Assembly: GCA_005402585.1 (NCBI GenBank)
Contig: BIFP01000067.1
Coordinates: forward strand, 124,001 to 188,000
Direction of reading: 5' to 3'
From: Micromonosporaceae bacterium KJ-029
GTDB lineage: Bacteria; Actinomycetota; Actinomycetes; Mycobacteriales; Micromonosporaceae
DNA: 64,000 nt
Shown here in pieces: positions 26,017 through 34,158 of the stretch; position 1 is the stretch's first letter, and each line of letters begins with the position of its first letter. A model generated the notes under the pieces. That model saw nothing but the letters and a program-made list of their open reading frames with translations. It searched no databases and was not told the origin of the DNA. A program made the translations under genes and the position numbers.

Positions 26017-27423
26017 ATGCGCCATGAGTGGCATCAGCTGAGCCATCCGGCGGTGGGCAGCCCGGTGCTGCAGACCAGCCGCCCGACCGTCGACTCCGCC
26101 GAGGACGAGGCCCTCGGCCTGGACCGCTGGCGGGAGCTGCCGCGCGCCCAGACCCCGCCCTGGCCGGACCAGGCCCAGGTCGCCGAGGTCTGCAAGGTGC
26201 TCGACACGGTGCCGTCGGTGGTCGCCCCGTACGAGGTCGACCAGCTGCGGCAGCGCCTCGCGCTGGTCTGCGAGGGCAAGGCGTTCCTGCTCCAGGGCGG
26301 CGACTGCGCGGAGACCTTCGCCGACAACACCGAGAGCCACCTGCTGGCCAACGCCCGCACGCTGCTGCAGATGGCGATCGTGCTCACCTACGGCGCGTCG
26401 CTGCCGGTGGTCAAGGTGGCCCGGGTCGCTGGCCAGTACACCAAGCCCCGCTCGCTGCCGACCGACGCCCGGGGTCTGCCCGCCTACCGCGGTGACATGA
26501 TCAACTCGCTGGAAGCCACCCCGGAGGCCCGGGTCGCCGACCCGCAGCGCATGATCCGGGCGTACGCCAACTCGGCCGCCGCGATGAACATGCTCCGCGC
26601 CTACCTCGCCGGCGGGCTGGCCGACCTGCACGCTGTGCACGACTGGAACAAGGGCTTCGTGCGCAACTCCCCGGCCGGCGAGCGGTACGAGGCCATCGCC
26701 CGGGAGATCGACCGGGCCCTCGCGTTCATCCGGGCCTGCGGGATGACCGACGACGACGCGCTGCGCACGGTCACCCTCCACTGCTCGCACGAGGCCCTGG
26801 CCCTGGAGTACGACCGGGCGCTCACCCGGGTTTCCGGCGGCCGGGCGTACGGGCTGTCCGGGCACTTCCTGTGGATCGGCGAGCGGACCCGGCAGATCGA
26901 CGGGGCGCACATCGACTTCATCTCCCGGATCGCCAACCCGATCGGGGTGAAGCTCGGCCCGACCACCACGCCGGACGAGGCGATCGAGCTGTGCGAGAAG
27001 CTGAATCCGGACAACGTCCCCGGCCGGCTCACCCTGATCAGCCGGATGGGTAACCACAAGGTCCGCGACGCGCTGCCGCCGATCGTGGCGAAGGTGACCG
27101 CCGCCGGGGCCAAGGTGGTGTGGCAGTGCGACCCGATGCACGGCAACACCCACGAGTCGTCCAACGGCTACAAGACGCGCCACTTCGACCGGATCGTCGA
27201 CGAGGTGCTGGGCTATTTCGAGGTGCACCGCGGCCTGGACACCCACCCGGGTGGCCTGCACGTGGAGCTGACCGGCGAGGATGTCACCGAGTGCCTCGGC
27301 GGCGCGCAGGGCATCGAGGACCTCGACCTGCCCGATCGGTATGAGACCGCCTGCGACCCGCGACTGAACACCCAGCAGTCGCTGGAGCTGGCCTTCCTGG
27401 TAGCGGAGATGCTCCGTGGCTGA
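26017..27423 (+). CDS. aroG: 3-deoxy-7-phosphoheptulonate synthase, class II
   Basis: A 468-residue class II (plant-type) DAHP synthase, the first enzyme of the shikimate pathway, condensing phosphoenolpyruvate and erythrose-4-phosphate. LLQGGDCAETF holds the metal-binding Cys; RVAGQYTKPRS, HCSHEALALEYD, GIGERTRQ-like WIGERTRQIDGAHIDF, GVKLGPTT, RMGNHKVRDALP and WQCDPMHGNTHES give the substrate and metal sites (Cys, His, Glu, Asp). The length and motifs match the mycobacterial enzyme Rv2178c. It probably uses a leaderless message. The last codons (GTGGCTGA) form the start of a 59-bp tandem repeat, so the gene end has been copied three times before the threonine aldolase gene. Confidence 0.96.
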   Translation: MRHEWHQLSHPAVGSPVLQTSRPTVDSAEDEALGLDRWRELPRAQTPPWPDQAQVAEVCKVLDTVPSVVAPYEVDQLRQRLALVCEGKAFLLQGGDCAETFADNTESHLLANARTLLQMAIVLTYGASLPVVKVARVAGQYTKPRSLPTDARGLPAYRGDMINSLEATPEARVADPQRMIRAYANSAAAMNMLRAYLAGGLADLHAVHDWNKGFVRNSPAGERYEAIAREIDRALAFIRACGMTDDDALRTVTLHCSHEALALEYDRALTRVSGGRAYGLSGHFLWIGERTRQIDGAHIDFISRIANPIGVKLGPTTTPDEAIELCEKLNPDNVPGRLTLISRMGNHKVRDALPPIVAKVTAAGAKVVWQCDPMHGNTHESSNGYKTRHFDRIVDEVLGYFEVHRGLDTHPGGLHVELTGEDVTECLGGAQGIEDLDLPDRYETACDPRLNTQQSLELAFLVAEMLRG

Positions 27424-27592
27424 CGCGAGGAGTGAGCTTGCGAGCCCCGCAGTCGGCAGCCGAAAAGAATGACTGTGGCTGACGCGAGGAGTGAGCTTGC
27501 GAGCCCCGCAGTCGGCAGCCGAAAAGAATGACTGTGGCTGACGCGAGGAGTGAGCTTGCGAGCCCCGCAGTCGGCAGCCGAAAGGATGACCC
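27416..27592 (+). repeat. 59-bp tandem repeat, three copies, at the aroG/ltaE junction
   Basis: Copies at 27416-27474, 27475-27533 and 27534-27592; a fourth unit begins with the ltaE start GTG at 27593. Each starts GTGGCTGAC. The first contains the aroG stop; the last differs near its end (GAAAGGATGACCC), which gives ltaE a ribosome-binding site. Copies 1 and 2 read open from their GTG as an 18-residue ORF (MADARSELASPAVGSRKE). The first GTGGCTGA equals the ltaE start, so the two genes probably once overlapped by eight bases. Confidence 0.9.
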
Positions 27593-28642
27593 GTGGCTGA
27601 CCACACCGAAAGCGGAGACATGTTGATCGACCTGCGCTCGGACACCGTGACCCGGCCCACCCCCGGGATGCGGGAGGCGATGGCCACCGCCGAGGTCGGC
27701 GACGACGTCTACGGCGAGGATCCGACGGTCAACGCCCTCGAGGCCGAGGTCGCCGCCGTCTTCGGGCACGAGGCGGCGCTGTTCTGCCCGAGTGGGTCGA
27801 TGGCCAACCAGATCGCCCTGCAACTGCTGGCGCCGCCCGGTGCGGAGCTGCTCTGCGACGCCGACGCGCACGTGGTCACGTACGAGATGGGGGCGGCTGC
27901 CGCGTACGGCGGGATCACCTCGCGGACCTGGCCCGCGGTGGGCGCGGACATCGACCCCGACGTGGTCGCCGGCATGATCCGCCCCGACGGCTACTGGGCG
28001 GTGCCCACCCGGGCGATCGCCGTGGAGCAGACCCACAACCGTGGCGGTGGCGGGGTGATCCCCCTCGACACGCTGCGCGCGCTGCGTCAGGTCGCGGACG
28101 CCGCACAAGTGGCACTGCACTGTGACGGCGCCCGGATCTGGCACGCGCACGTCGCCGACGGGGTGCCGCTGGCCACCTACGGCGCGCTGTTCGACACCCT
28201 GTCGGTCTGCCTGTCCAAGGGGCTCGGTGCGCCGGTCGGCTCGCTGGTCGTCGGCGCTGCCGACAAGATCGAGCGGGCTCGGGTGATCCGCAAGCGGATG
28301 GGCGGCGGGCTGCGCCAGGCCGGCATCCTGGCCGCCGCCGGACGGTACGCCCTCGCCCACCACGTCGACCGGCTCGCCGAGGACCACGCGAAGGCGGCCC
28401 GGCTGGCCGAGGCGATCGCCCCGTTCGGGGTGCTGGCCACGCCGGTGCGTACCAACCTGGTGCCGCTGGATCTGACCAAGGCACCCCTGGACGCGCCTGC
28501 CCTCGCCGCCGCCGCCCGCGCCGAGGGCGTACTCATCTCGGTCCTCGGCCCCCACACCGCCCGCATGGTCACCCACATGGACGTCGCCGACAGCGCCATC
28601 ACCCGCGCCGCCACCACCATCACCCGCATCCTCCGCGCCTGA
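27593..28642 (+). CDS. ltaE: Low-specificity L-threonine aldolase
   Basis: A 349-residue PLP enzyme that splits L-threonine and allo-threonine to glycine and acetaldehyde. It has the family's N-terminal IDLRSDTVTRPTPGMR, GDDVYGEDPTVNALE, the PLP-contacting FCPSGSMANQIAL and HCDGARIWHA, and the Schiff-base Lys in SVCLSKGLGAPVGS. The late MGGGLRQAGILAAA is also typical. AAAGGA lies six bases before the GTG at 27593; ATG 27620 (MLIDLRSDTV) is an alternative start. It is separated from aroG by the 59-bp tandem repeat and converges on the endonuclease IV gene across a 263-base gap filled by repeats. Confidence 0.93.
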   Translation: MADHTESGDMLIDLRSDTVTRPTPGMREAMATAEVGDDVYGEDPTVNALEAEVAAVFGHEAALFCPSGSMANQIALQLLAPPGAELLCDADAHVVTYEMGAAAAYGGITSRTWPAVGADIDPDVVAGMIRPDGYWAVPTRAIAVEQTHNRGGGGVIPLDTLRALRQVADAAQVALHCDGARIWHAHVADGVPLATYGALFDTLSVCLSKGLGAPVGSLVVGAADKIERARVIRKRMGGGLRQAGILAAAGRYALAHHVDRLAEDHAKAARLAEAIAPFGVLATPVRTNLVPLDLTKAPLDAPALAAAARAEGVLISVLGPHTARMVTHMDVADSAITRAATTITRILRA

Positions 28643-28659
28643 CCGCCCCCGGCTAGTTA

Positions 28660-28820
28660 GAGCTCGCGCAACTAGGACTGGTGGGGCTACGTCGCGCCCT
28701 GGCACTTCGGCTGGCGGCGTTGTCGTCGTCGGCCATGCAACACCGGCATGGCCTCCTCCTCCGCCTTGCCACCCTCGGCCAGGACCCGCCTCGTCTCCAC
28801 CGCCCTATTCGCGCGAGCTC
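28660..28820. mobile_element. 161-bp MITE-like element, copy B
   Basis: A 161-bp element flanked by TTA (28657-28659 and 28821-28823). The ends are complementary: left GAGCTCGCGC, right GCGCGAGCTC, continuing with TAGG/CCTA. The 137-bp core (28673-28809) starts TAGGACTGGTGGGGCT and aligns without gaps to copy A (35875-36011) with about a dozen substitutions, whereas the end arms of the two copies are different sequences. It carries no gene of its own. It lies between the convergent ltaE and nfo genes. Confidence 0.85.
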
Positions 28821-28821
28821 T

Positions 28822-28878
28822 TAATCAAGAGGTTTGCGTCATCGGCGGGCCGGATGCTGACGCAAGCTTCTTGATCAA
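28822..28878. repeat. Palindromic repeat next to the 161-bp element
   Basis: Left arm TTAATCAAGAGGTTTGCGTC and right arm ending AAGCTTCTTGATCAA are complementary with about three mismatches, around a GC-rich centre. It abuts the right end of the 161-bp element. Confidence 0.6.
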
Positions 28879-28905
28879 CCGTTGGCTGCGGGTGTGGCGA
28901 AGGGG

Positions 28906-29778
28906 TCAGGGGAGGAGGCGGCGGAGGGTGGCGATGTCGGCGGCGTGGCCCTCGTGGTTCTCGGTGGGGGTTTCCACCAGGATCGGAACACCGGCGGTGG
29001 CGGGGTGGCGCATCAACTCGGCGAAGGCGGGCTCACCGATCGTGCCCTTGCCGATGTTCTCGTGCCGGTCGCGGGTGGAGCCGCACAGGTCCTTCGAGTC
29101 GTTGGCATGCACCAGCCGCAGCCGGTCCGCCCCGACGGTGGCCACCAGGGAGTCCAGGGTCTCGGTCATGCCACCCTCGGCGGCCAGGTCGTGCCCGGCG
29201 GCCCAGGCGTGGCAGGTGTCGAAGCAGACGCCGAGCCACGGGTGCCGATCCACCGCGTCGAGGTACGGCCCGAGCTGCTCCACCCGGCAGGCCAACGACC
29301 GGCCGCCGCCCGCGCTCGGCTCCACCAGTAGCATCGGGCCGCCGCTGGCCGCGGCCGAGTCCAGCAGCGGCAGCAGGGATTCGCGTACCTGCCGCATCGC
29401 CGCCTCGGCGTGCCCGGCGTCCACCGCGCTTCCGGCGTGGAACACCACCCCGCGCGCGCCGATCGCGGCGCCCCGGCGCAGCGCGTGGGCGAGGGACTGG
29501 GTCGACCGCTCGACCGTCGCGGCGGTCGGGGAGCCCAGGTTGACCAGCAGCGACGCGTGGATGTAGACCGGGATGCCCCGCTCGGCGCAGCCGTCGCGGA
29601 ACAGCGCGTCCTGGGTCGGGTCCCCAGCCGGCATCGCCCACCCGCGGGAGTTGCCGACGTAGACCTGCGCCACCTCGGAGCCGGCGGCGTCGAGGTACGG
29701 CAGCGCCGCCTTGGCCAGCCGGCCGGAGGTGGGCGTGTGCGAGCCGACCAGCCGGTGACCGGGGCCCGTCGCCGCCAT
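28906..29778 (-). CDS. nfo: Deoxyribonuclease IV (AP endonuclease, Nfo family)
   Basis: A 290-residue endonuclease IV that cuts DNA 5' of abasic sites in base excision repair, using three zinc ions. The TIM-barrel motifs are visible in order: VYVGNSRGWAMP, VYIHASLLVNLG, VVFHAGSA, the conserved Glu in MLLVEPSAG, GVCFDTCHAWAAGHDL, HANDSKDLCGSTRDRHENIGKG, and VETPTEN. All expected metal-binding His, Glu and Asp are there. The ATG at 29778 overlaps the pknL stop as TGATG, so the repair gene is translationally coupled to the kinase. Confidence 0.93.
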   Translation of the reverse strand: MAATGPGHRLVGSHTPTSGRLAKAALPYLDAAGSEVAQVYVGNSRGWAMPAGDPTQDALFRDGCAERGIPVYIHASLLVNLGSPTAATVERSTQSLAHALRRGAAIGARGVVFHAGSAVDAGHAEAAMRQVRESLLPLLDSAAASGGPMLLVEPSAGGGRSLACRVEQLGPYLDAVDRHPWLGVCFDTCHAWAAGHDLAAEGGMTETLDSLVATVGADRLRLVHANDSKDLCGSTRDRHENIGKGTIGEPAFAELMRHPATAGVPILVETPTENHEGHAADIATLRRLLP

Positions 29779-31766
29779 CAGAAACACCCGATGGTGATCT
29801 GGGTGCCCGGCGGGACCTGGGCGTTCTCGGGCGGGTTCTGGAACCGGGCGGTGGCCTCCGGGTTGAACTGCACCTCCACCGGGAAACCCTGGCTCTCCAG
29901 CAGCTGCTTGGCCTGCTGGCAGGGCAGGTCGATGACCCGGGGTACGGCCACCTGCGGCAGACCCTCGCTTACCTCCAGCCGGACCTGGGCACCCTTCTCC
30001 ACGCCGCTGCCGTCGGCCGGGCTCTGCCCGAGCACCTCGTCGCGGGGCTTGTCGGACTGCTTGTACGTCGGTTCCACCAGCACCAGGCCGAGCTGCGCGA
30101 TCTGCGTGCGGGCCTCGTTGAGGTTCTTGCCGACCAGGTTCGGCACCGTGATCGGGGCTCGGCCCTTGCTGAGGATGACGGTGACCTTGTCGCCCGGCTT
30201 GACCTCCTTGCCGGCCTCCGGCTTGGTGGCCACCACCACACCCTCCGGCAGGCCGTCGTCGTAGCGGGCGGTGCCCTTGACGACCTCCAGTTGGGCGTTG
30301 GCCAGGTCCGCCTCGGCCAGGTCGAACTCCATGCCGACCACGTCGGGCACCGGGAACCGCGCCGGGCCCAGCGACAGGGTCAGGGTGATGGTGCCGCCCT
30401 TGAGGATCCGGGCGGCCGAGGCTGGTTCCTGCGCCACCACGCCATCGCGCGGGATCTGCTCGTCGTGGCGCGGGTCGGCGTACCGCACGGTGAAACCGCC
30501 CTGGGCCGCCTGTGACTCCGCCTGGGCCTTGGTCATGCTCACCAGCTCCGGCGTGCTGGTGTAACGGCCCACCCCGAACCACCAGCCGCCGAGCGCCGCC
30601 ACCAGGCCGAGCACCACCACGACGGCGGCGACGGCGAGGCGTCCGTTCGAGTCGCCCAGTAGCCGGGTACGCAGCGCGGCCAGGCGGGAGCGCAGGTCGT
30701 CGCCACCGTCCGGGGCCACCCGCCGCCGGCCCCGCCCGGCGGCGCCGCCCTCCGGCAGCCGGGCCCAGGTCGGCCGCTCGGCCGGGCGGACCGCAGCCAC
30801 CACCATCGTCGGCTGGGACACCGCCGGACCGTCGGCCACTGGGGAGAGCATGGCGGTGTGGGTGTTCGGGTTACCGAGGCCGTCCCGGGCCACCTGCACC
30901 TCGGCCAGCAGGGTGCCGGCGTCGGCGGGGCGGGCCGACGGGTCCCGCCGGGTGGCCCGGGCGACCAGTTCGTCGAGCACCCTCGGCAGACCGGGCACCA
31001 GCGTCGACGGCGCGGGGACGTCCCGGTCGACGTGCTGCCAGGCGATGTCGATCGGCCGGTCACCGTCGTACGGCACCCGCCCGGTGAGCATCTCGAACAG
31101 CACGATGCCCGTTGAGTAGACGTCCGTACGGGGGTCGGCGCGGCCGTCGGTGACCAGCTCGGGGGCGACGTACGCCACGGTGGCCATCAGCTGGTTGCCG
31201 CTGTCGTGGTCGGTGCTCGCCTCGACCGCCCGGGCCAGCCCGAAGTCGGTCACCTTGACCACGCCGTCGACGAGATTGGCCGGGCCGCCGCTGGGTGCCT
31301 CGGCGACCAGCACGTTCTCCGGCTTGACGTCCCGATGCACCAGCCCGGCCCGGTGGGCGGCGGCGATCGCGGCGAGCATCTGCTCGGTGATGGCCAGCGC
31401 CTCGTCCGGGTTGAGTCGACGTCGCTCGGTCAGCACCTCGCGCAGGGTCCGCCCGCGTACGTACTCCATGACCAGGTACGGCATCCCGCCGTGGGTGCCC
31501 TGGTCGTAGACCGCCACCACGTTGGGGTGGGTGAGCCGGGCTATCGTCTTGGCCTCGTCGGTGAACCGGTCGACGAAGCTGCCCGGCCCGGCCCGGTCCG
31601 GGGTGCCCTGGGTCGAGTGAATGATCTTGACTGCCACCGTACGTTCGAGTCGCTCGTCGGTGGCGGTGTACACGGTCGCCATGCCGCCACGGGCCACGCG
31701 ACCGCGGATGCGGTAGCGCCCGTCGATCAGCGAGCCCAGCAACGTGTCGGCGACCTGTGTGTCCAT
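29778..31766 (-). CDS. pknL: PASTA-domain serine/threonine protein kinase, PknL type
   Basis: A 662-residue transmembrane kinase. The N-terminal Hanks kinase (about 20-285) has GRVARGGMATVY (P-loop), VAVKII, HRDVKPEN and DFGLARA, so it looks active. A Pro/Arg-rich juxtamembrane segment precedes one transmembrane helix (~378-398, AAVVVVLGLVAALGGWWFG). Four PASTA repeats follow outside the cell, the last ending in Cys-Phe; these bind peptidoglycan fragments in related kinases. The ATG 31766 is preferred to an upstream ATG at 31841 because a good promoter lies just before it. It diverges from the Rv2175c-type gene; in mycobacteria PknL phosphorylates Rv2175c, so the pair is conserved here. Confidence 0.94.
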   Translation of the reverse strand: MDTQVADTLLGSLIDGRYRIRGRVARGGMATVYTATDERLERTVAVKIIHSTQGTPDRAGPGSFVDRFTDEAKTIARLTHPNVVAVYDQGTHGGMPYLVMEYVRGRTLREVLTERRRLNPDEALAITEQMLAAIAAAHRAGLVHRDVKPENVLVAEAPSGGPANLVDGVVKVTDFGLARAVEASTDHDSGNQLMATVAYVAPELVTDGRADPRTDVYSTGIVLFEMLTGRVPYDGDRPIDIAWQHVDRDVPAPSTLVPGLPRVLDELVARATRRDPSARPADAGTLLAEVQVARDGLGNPNTHTAMLSPVADGPAVSQPTMVVAAVRPAERPTWARLPEGGAAGRGRRRVAPDGGDDLRSRLAALRTRLLGDSNGRLAVAAVVVVLGLVAALGGWWFGVGRYTSTPELVSMTKAQAESQAAQGGFTVRYADPRHDEQIPRDGVVAQEPASAARILKGGTITLTLSLGPARFPVPDVVGMEFDLAEADLANAQLEVVKGTARYDDGLPEGVVVATKPEAGKEVKPGDKVTVILSKGRAPITVPNLVGKNLNEARTQIAQLGLVLVEPTYKQSDKPRDEVLGQSPADGSGVEKGAQVRLEVSEGLPQVAVPRVIDLPCQQAKQLLESQGFPVEVQFNPEATARFQNPPENAQVPPGTQITIGCF

Positions 31767-31774
31767 CGGCAGGG

Positions 31775-31803
31775 AGTCTATGTGTCGGGGGATGAAGGTT
31801 GAA
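31775..31803 (-). promoter_or_regulatory. pknL promoter
   Basis: On the minus strand TTCAAC (31803-31798), a 17-base spacer, TAGACT (31780-31775), then eight bases to the ATG. The message would have almost no leader. Confidence 0.6.
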
Positions 31804-31930
31804 CAGGATGCTACAGCCCGGGTGGGCGGACGCGGGTCCACCGTGCGTACGGGGTGGAGATCCGCCCTGCTCAGCGCGACTGTCGGGAGCCCGTTGACCG
31901 GGGGTTGGGGCGGCGTGGCAGGGTGGTCGG

Positions 31931-32314
31931 GTGACCCATTCCGTACCCGCCGAGGGCGCCGTGCCCGGGGCCGGCCCCGCCGACCCGGCGGGCTGGCTGA
32001 CCCTGCCGGACGTCGCCGAGCGGCTCGACGTACCGATCAGCAAGGTCCACCAGATGATCCGGGACCGGGAGCTGATCGCGGTACGCCGCGACGGTGTCCG
32101 CCGGATCCCCGCCGACCTGGTGGCCAACCACACCGTGCTCAAGCACCTGCCCGGCGTGCTCACCCTGCTGGCCGACGCCGGCTACGACGACGAGGCGGCG
32201 CTGCGCTGGCTCTACGAGCCCGACGACAGCCTGCCCGGCGGTACCCCCGCCACCGCCCTCGGCGGCGACCAGGCCCGCGAGATCAAGCGCCGCGCCCAGG
32301 CCCTCGGCTTCTGA
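31931..32314 (+). CDS. Rv2175c-family DNA-binding protein
   Basis: A 127-residue protein of the Rv2175c family. A Pro/Ala-rich N-terminus leads to a winged helix-turn-helix (WLTLPDVAERLDVPISKVHQMIRDRELIAVRRDGVRRIPADLV), then the family's C-terminal domain (LKHLPGVLTLLADAGYDDEAALRWLYEPDDSLPGGTPATAL). In M. tuberculosis this protein binds DNA and is a substrate of PknL, whose gene is divergent here. The GTG at 31931 has no ribosome-binding site; CAGGGT six bases upstream may be a -10 box of a leaderless message. Thr residues that could be phosphorylated exist in the N-terminus, but I cannot assign the site. Confidence 0.88.
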   Translation: MTHSVPAEGAVPGAGPADPAGWLTLPDVAERLDVPISKVHQMIRDRELIAVRRDGVRRIPADLVANHTVLKHLPGVLTLLADAGYDDEAALRWLYEPDDSLPGGTPATALGGDQAREIKRRAQALGF

Positions 32315-32316
32315 TC

Positions 32317-32344
32317 CACACCCCGCCGCAGGGAGCGGGGTGTG
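32317..32344. terminator. Hairpin between convergent genes
   Basis: A perfect 10-bp stem, CACACCCCGC with GCGGGGTGTG (32317-32326, 32335-32344), between the Rv2175c-type gene and the polyprenyl synthase gene. Confidence 0.6.
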
Positions 32345-32365
32345 TGGGACAGGGCACGGGTGGGG

Positions 32366-33448
32366 TCAGTCGGCGCGGCGGGTGGCGGCGATGGCCAGGT
32401 CGACCAGGGCCTGGCGGGCCTCGGTGTCCAGGTCGACGGCGGTCAGCGCGGCGAGCGCGGCATCGGTCAGCGTGACGATGCGCTGCTCCGCGCGGGCCAG
32501 CGCACCGGTGTCGGTGATCAGCTCCCGCAGCCGGCCCACGTCGGCCGCGTCCAGGTCCGGGTCGCCGAGCCCGGCGAGCAGCAGCGCCCGACCGGCCTCG
32601 TCGGCTGCTTCCAGCGCAGCCGCCACCAGGTAGGTCCGCTTGCCCTCGCGCAGGTCGTCGCCGGCCGGCTTGCCCGTCTGGGCCGGGTCGCCGAAGACGC
32701 CCAGCACGTCGTCGCGCAGCTGGAACGCCTCACCCAACGGCAGCCCGTACGCCGAGTAGGCGGTGCGCACGTCGGCGGGCGCGTCGGCCAGCGCCGCGCC
32801 GATCAGCAACGGTCGTTCCACGGTGTACTTCGCCGACTTGTACCGGGCGACCTTGCCGGCCCGTTCCAGCGAGGTGTCCCCGGTGGCCTGGATCAGCACG
32901 TCGAGGTACTGCCCGACGGTGACCTCGGTGCGCATCTCGTCGAAGTCCGGCCGGGCCCGGGCCACCGCCCGGGGATCGAGCCCGGCGGAGTACAGGAGTT
33001 CGTCGGACCAGACCAGACACAGATCGCCCAGCAAGATCGCCGCCGCGTCGCCGAAGTCGTCCGGGTCGCCGCCCCAGCGGGCCGCCCGGTGCCGCGCGGC
33101 GAACCGCCGGTGCACCGCCGGCTCACCCCGACGGGTGTCCGAGCGGTCCATCAGGTCGTCGTGGATCAGGGCGCTGGCCTGGACGAACTCCAGCGCGGCG
33201 AGGGCGGTAACCACCGGGTCGCTGTCCACCCCGCCGGCGCCCCGGTATCCCCAGTAGGCGAAGGCCGGCCGCAGCCGCTTGCCGCCACCCAGCACGAACG
33301 CCTCGATCGCCTCGGCGACCGGCACCAGCGCGTCATCGACGTCGGTCATCCAGGCCCGGCGGCCGAGGAGAAAGTCGGACAGCGCCTTGTCGACCCGTTG
33401 GCGGAGACTGGCACGGTCGACGGGGGATACAGGAGCAGCGTGGGTCAC
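32366..33448 (-). CDS. idsA: Polyprenyl diphosphate synthase (IdsA/CrtE type)
   Basis: A 360-residue trans-prenyltransferase that extends allylic diphosphates with isopentenyl diphosphate. The first Asp-rich motif is ALIHDDLMDRSDTRRGEP (DDxxD) and the second LRDDVLGVFGDPAQTGKPAGDDLREGKRT; GGGKRLRPAFAYWG binds diphosphate. Members of this group in actinobacteria make geranyl or geranylgeranyl diphosphate, so it may feed carotenoids and other isoprenoids; the chain length cannot be read from sequence alone. TAGCGT lies six bases before the GTG at 33448, pointing to a leaderless message. A homologue (idsA2) is near pknL in mycobacteria. Confidence 0.92.
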   Translation of the reverse strand: MTHAAPVSPVDRASLRQRVDKALSDFLLGRRAWMTDVDDALVPVAEAIEAFVLGGGKRLRPAFAYWGYRGAGGVDSDPVVTALAALEFVQASALIHDDLMDRSDTRRGEPAVHRRFAARHRAARWGGDPDDFGDAAAILLGDLCLVWSDELLYSAGLDPRAVARARPDFDEMRTEVTVGQYLDVLIQATGDTSLERAGKVARYKSAKYTVERPLLIGAALADAPADVRTAYSAYGLPLGEAFQLRDDVLGVFGDPAQTGKPAGDDLREGKRTYLVAAALEAADEAGRALLLAGLGDPDLDAADVGRLRELITDTGALARAEQRIVTLTDAALAALTAVDLDTEARQALVDLAIAATRRAD

Positions 33449-33454
33449 GTCCCG

Positions 33455-33460
33455 ACGCTA
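33455..33460 (-). promoter_or_regulatory. -10 box of a leaderless transcript (TAGCGT)
   Basis: On the minus strand TAGCGT, six bases, then the GTG at 33448. The box overlaps the stop codon of the upstream HTH gene. Confidence 0.5.
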
Positions 33461-33925
33461 GTGGGTCGGGCTGCGGGCTGCTGACCCGCCCATGGCCCGG
33501 CGCGTCATGGCCGGGCTGCTCGCGGGTCGGGCCGGCGGACCGGCTGCGGTCGGGCCGGCGGACCGGCGGACCGGCCGGGCCGGTCGGGTGCGGCGCCCGG
33601 CCCGGCGGTCAGCTGGTCCCGGGGCTACGGGGATCTCGCCATGTGAAACCGTACCGCCAGACCCGGACCCTGCGTGGCCATCCGCCGCGGTCCCGGCCGG
33701 CAGGTCGGCCGGCACCGCGAGGACCTCGGCCAACCAGCGGCGCCAGAAACGTCCGGGCACGCGTCGCTGCCGCTCCCAGCGGGAGACCTCGTGCCGGCTG
33801 AGCGTGGGCACGCCGGCGGCGGCGCAGAGTTCGGCGGCGAGCCGGGCCTGACTCCAGCCCCGGGCGAGCCGGGACCGGGCCAGCAGCGGCCCGAACGGCG
33901 GCGGGGCGGGCGGGGACGGCGGCAT
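33458..33925 (-). CDS. XRE-type helix-turn-helix protein
   Basis: A 155-residue protein. After a Pro-rich start it has one clear helix-turn-helix domain: LLARSRLARGWSQARLAAELCAAAGVPTLSRHEVSRWERQRRVPGRFW, followed by WLAEVLAVPADLPAG. The second half is Arg/Ala/Pro-rich and probably disordered. The ATG at 33925 is chosen because GGAGG lies upstream with a short spacer; the frame could begin further up at 34081. Such proteins are common in Micromonospora; the target is unknown. Its stop overlaps the -10 box of idsA. Confidence 0.75.
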   Translation of the reverse strand: MPPSPPAPPPFGPLLARSRLARGWSQARLAAELCAAAGVPTLSRHEVSRWERQRRVPGRFWRRWLAEVLAVPADLPAGTAADGHAGSGSGGTVSHGEIPVAPGPADRRAGRRTRPARPVRRSAGPTAAGPPARPASSPAMTRRAMGGSAARSPTH

Positions 33926-34146
33926 CGGGCCTCCGGGGGTCGGCGCGGTGGTGGCGCGTGGCCGGGACGGGCCCGTCTGCCACCGGTCGGATGCTGACCC
34001 CCGCGCGGCCCCCGGTGCGGTCTCGGCCGCACCCGCGCTGGTCACAGAACTACCCTGTGGGTACGACGGCTTCTCCGCCACGGCAACGGCGACACGCGGC
34101 GTCCCCAGCCCGTGGGAAGCGGGTGGGGGTACGCGGCACGGCCCGC

Positions 34147-34152
34147 TAGAGT
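34147..34152 (+). promoter_or_regulatory. -10 box of a leaderless transcript (TAGAGT)
   Basis: TAGAGT, six bases, then the GTG at 34159; no ribosome-binding site is present. Confidence 0.55.
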
Positions 34153-34158
34153 CAATGC

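Noticed and set aside
27416..27592. CRISPR array or minisatellite with spacers
   Set aside because: The three 59-bp units are directly adjacent with no unique spacers, and each spans a gene junction.
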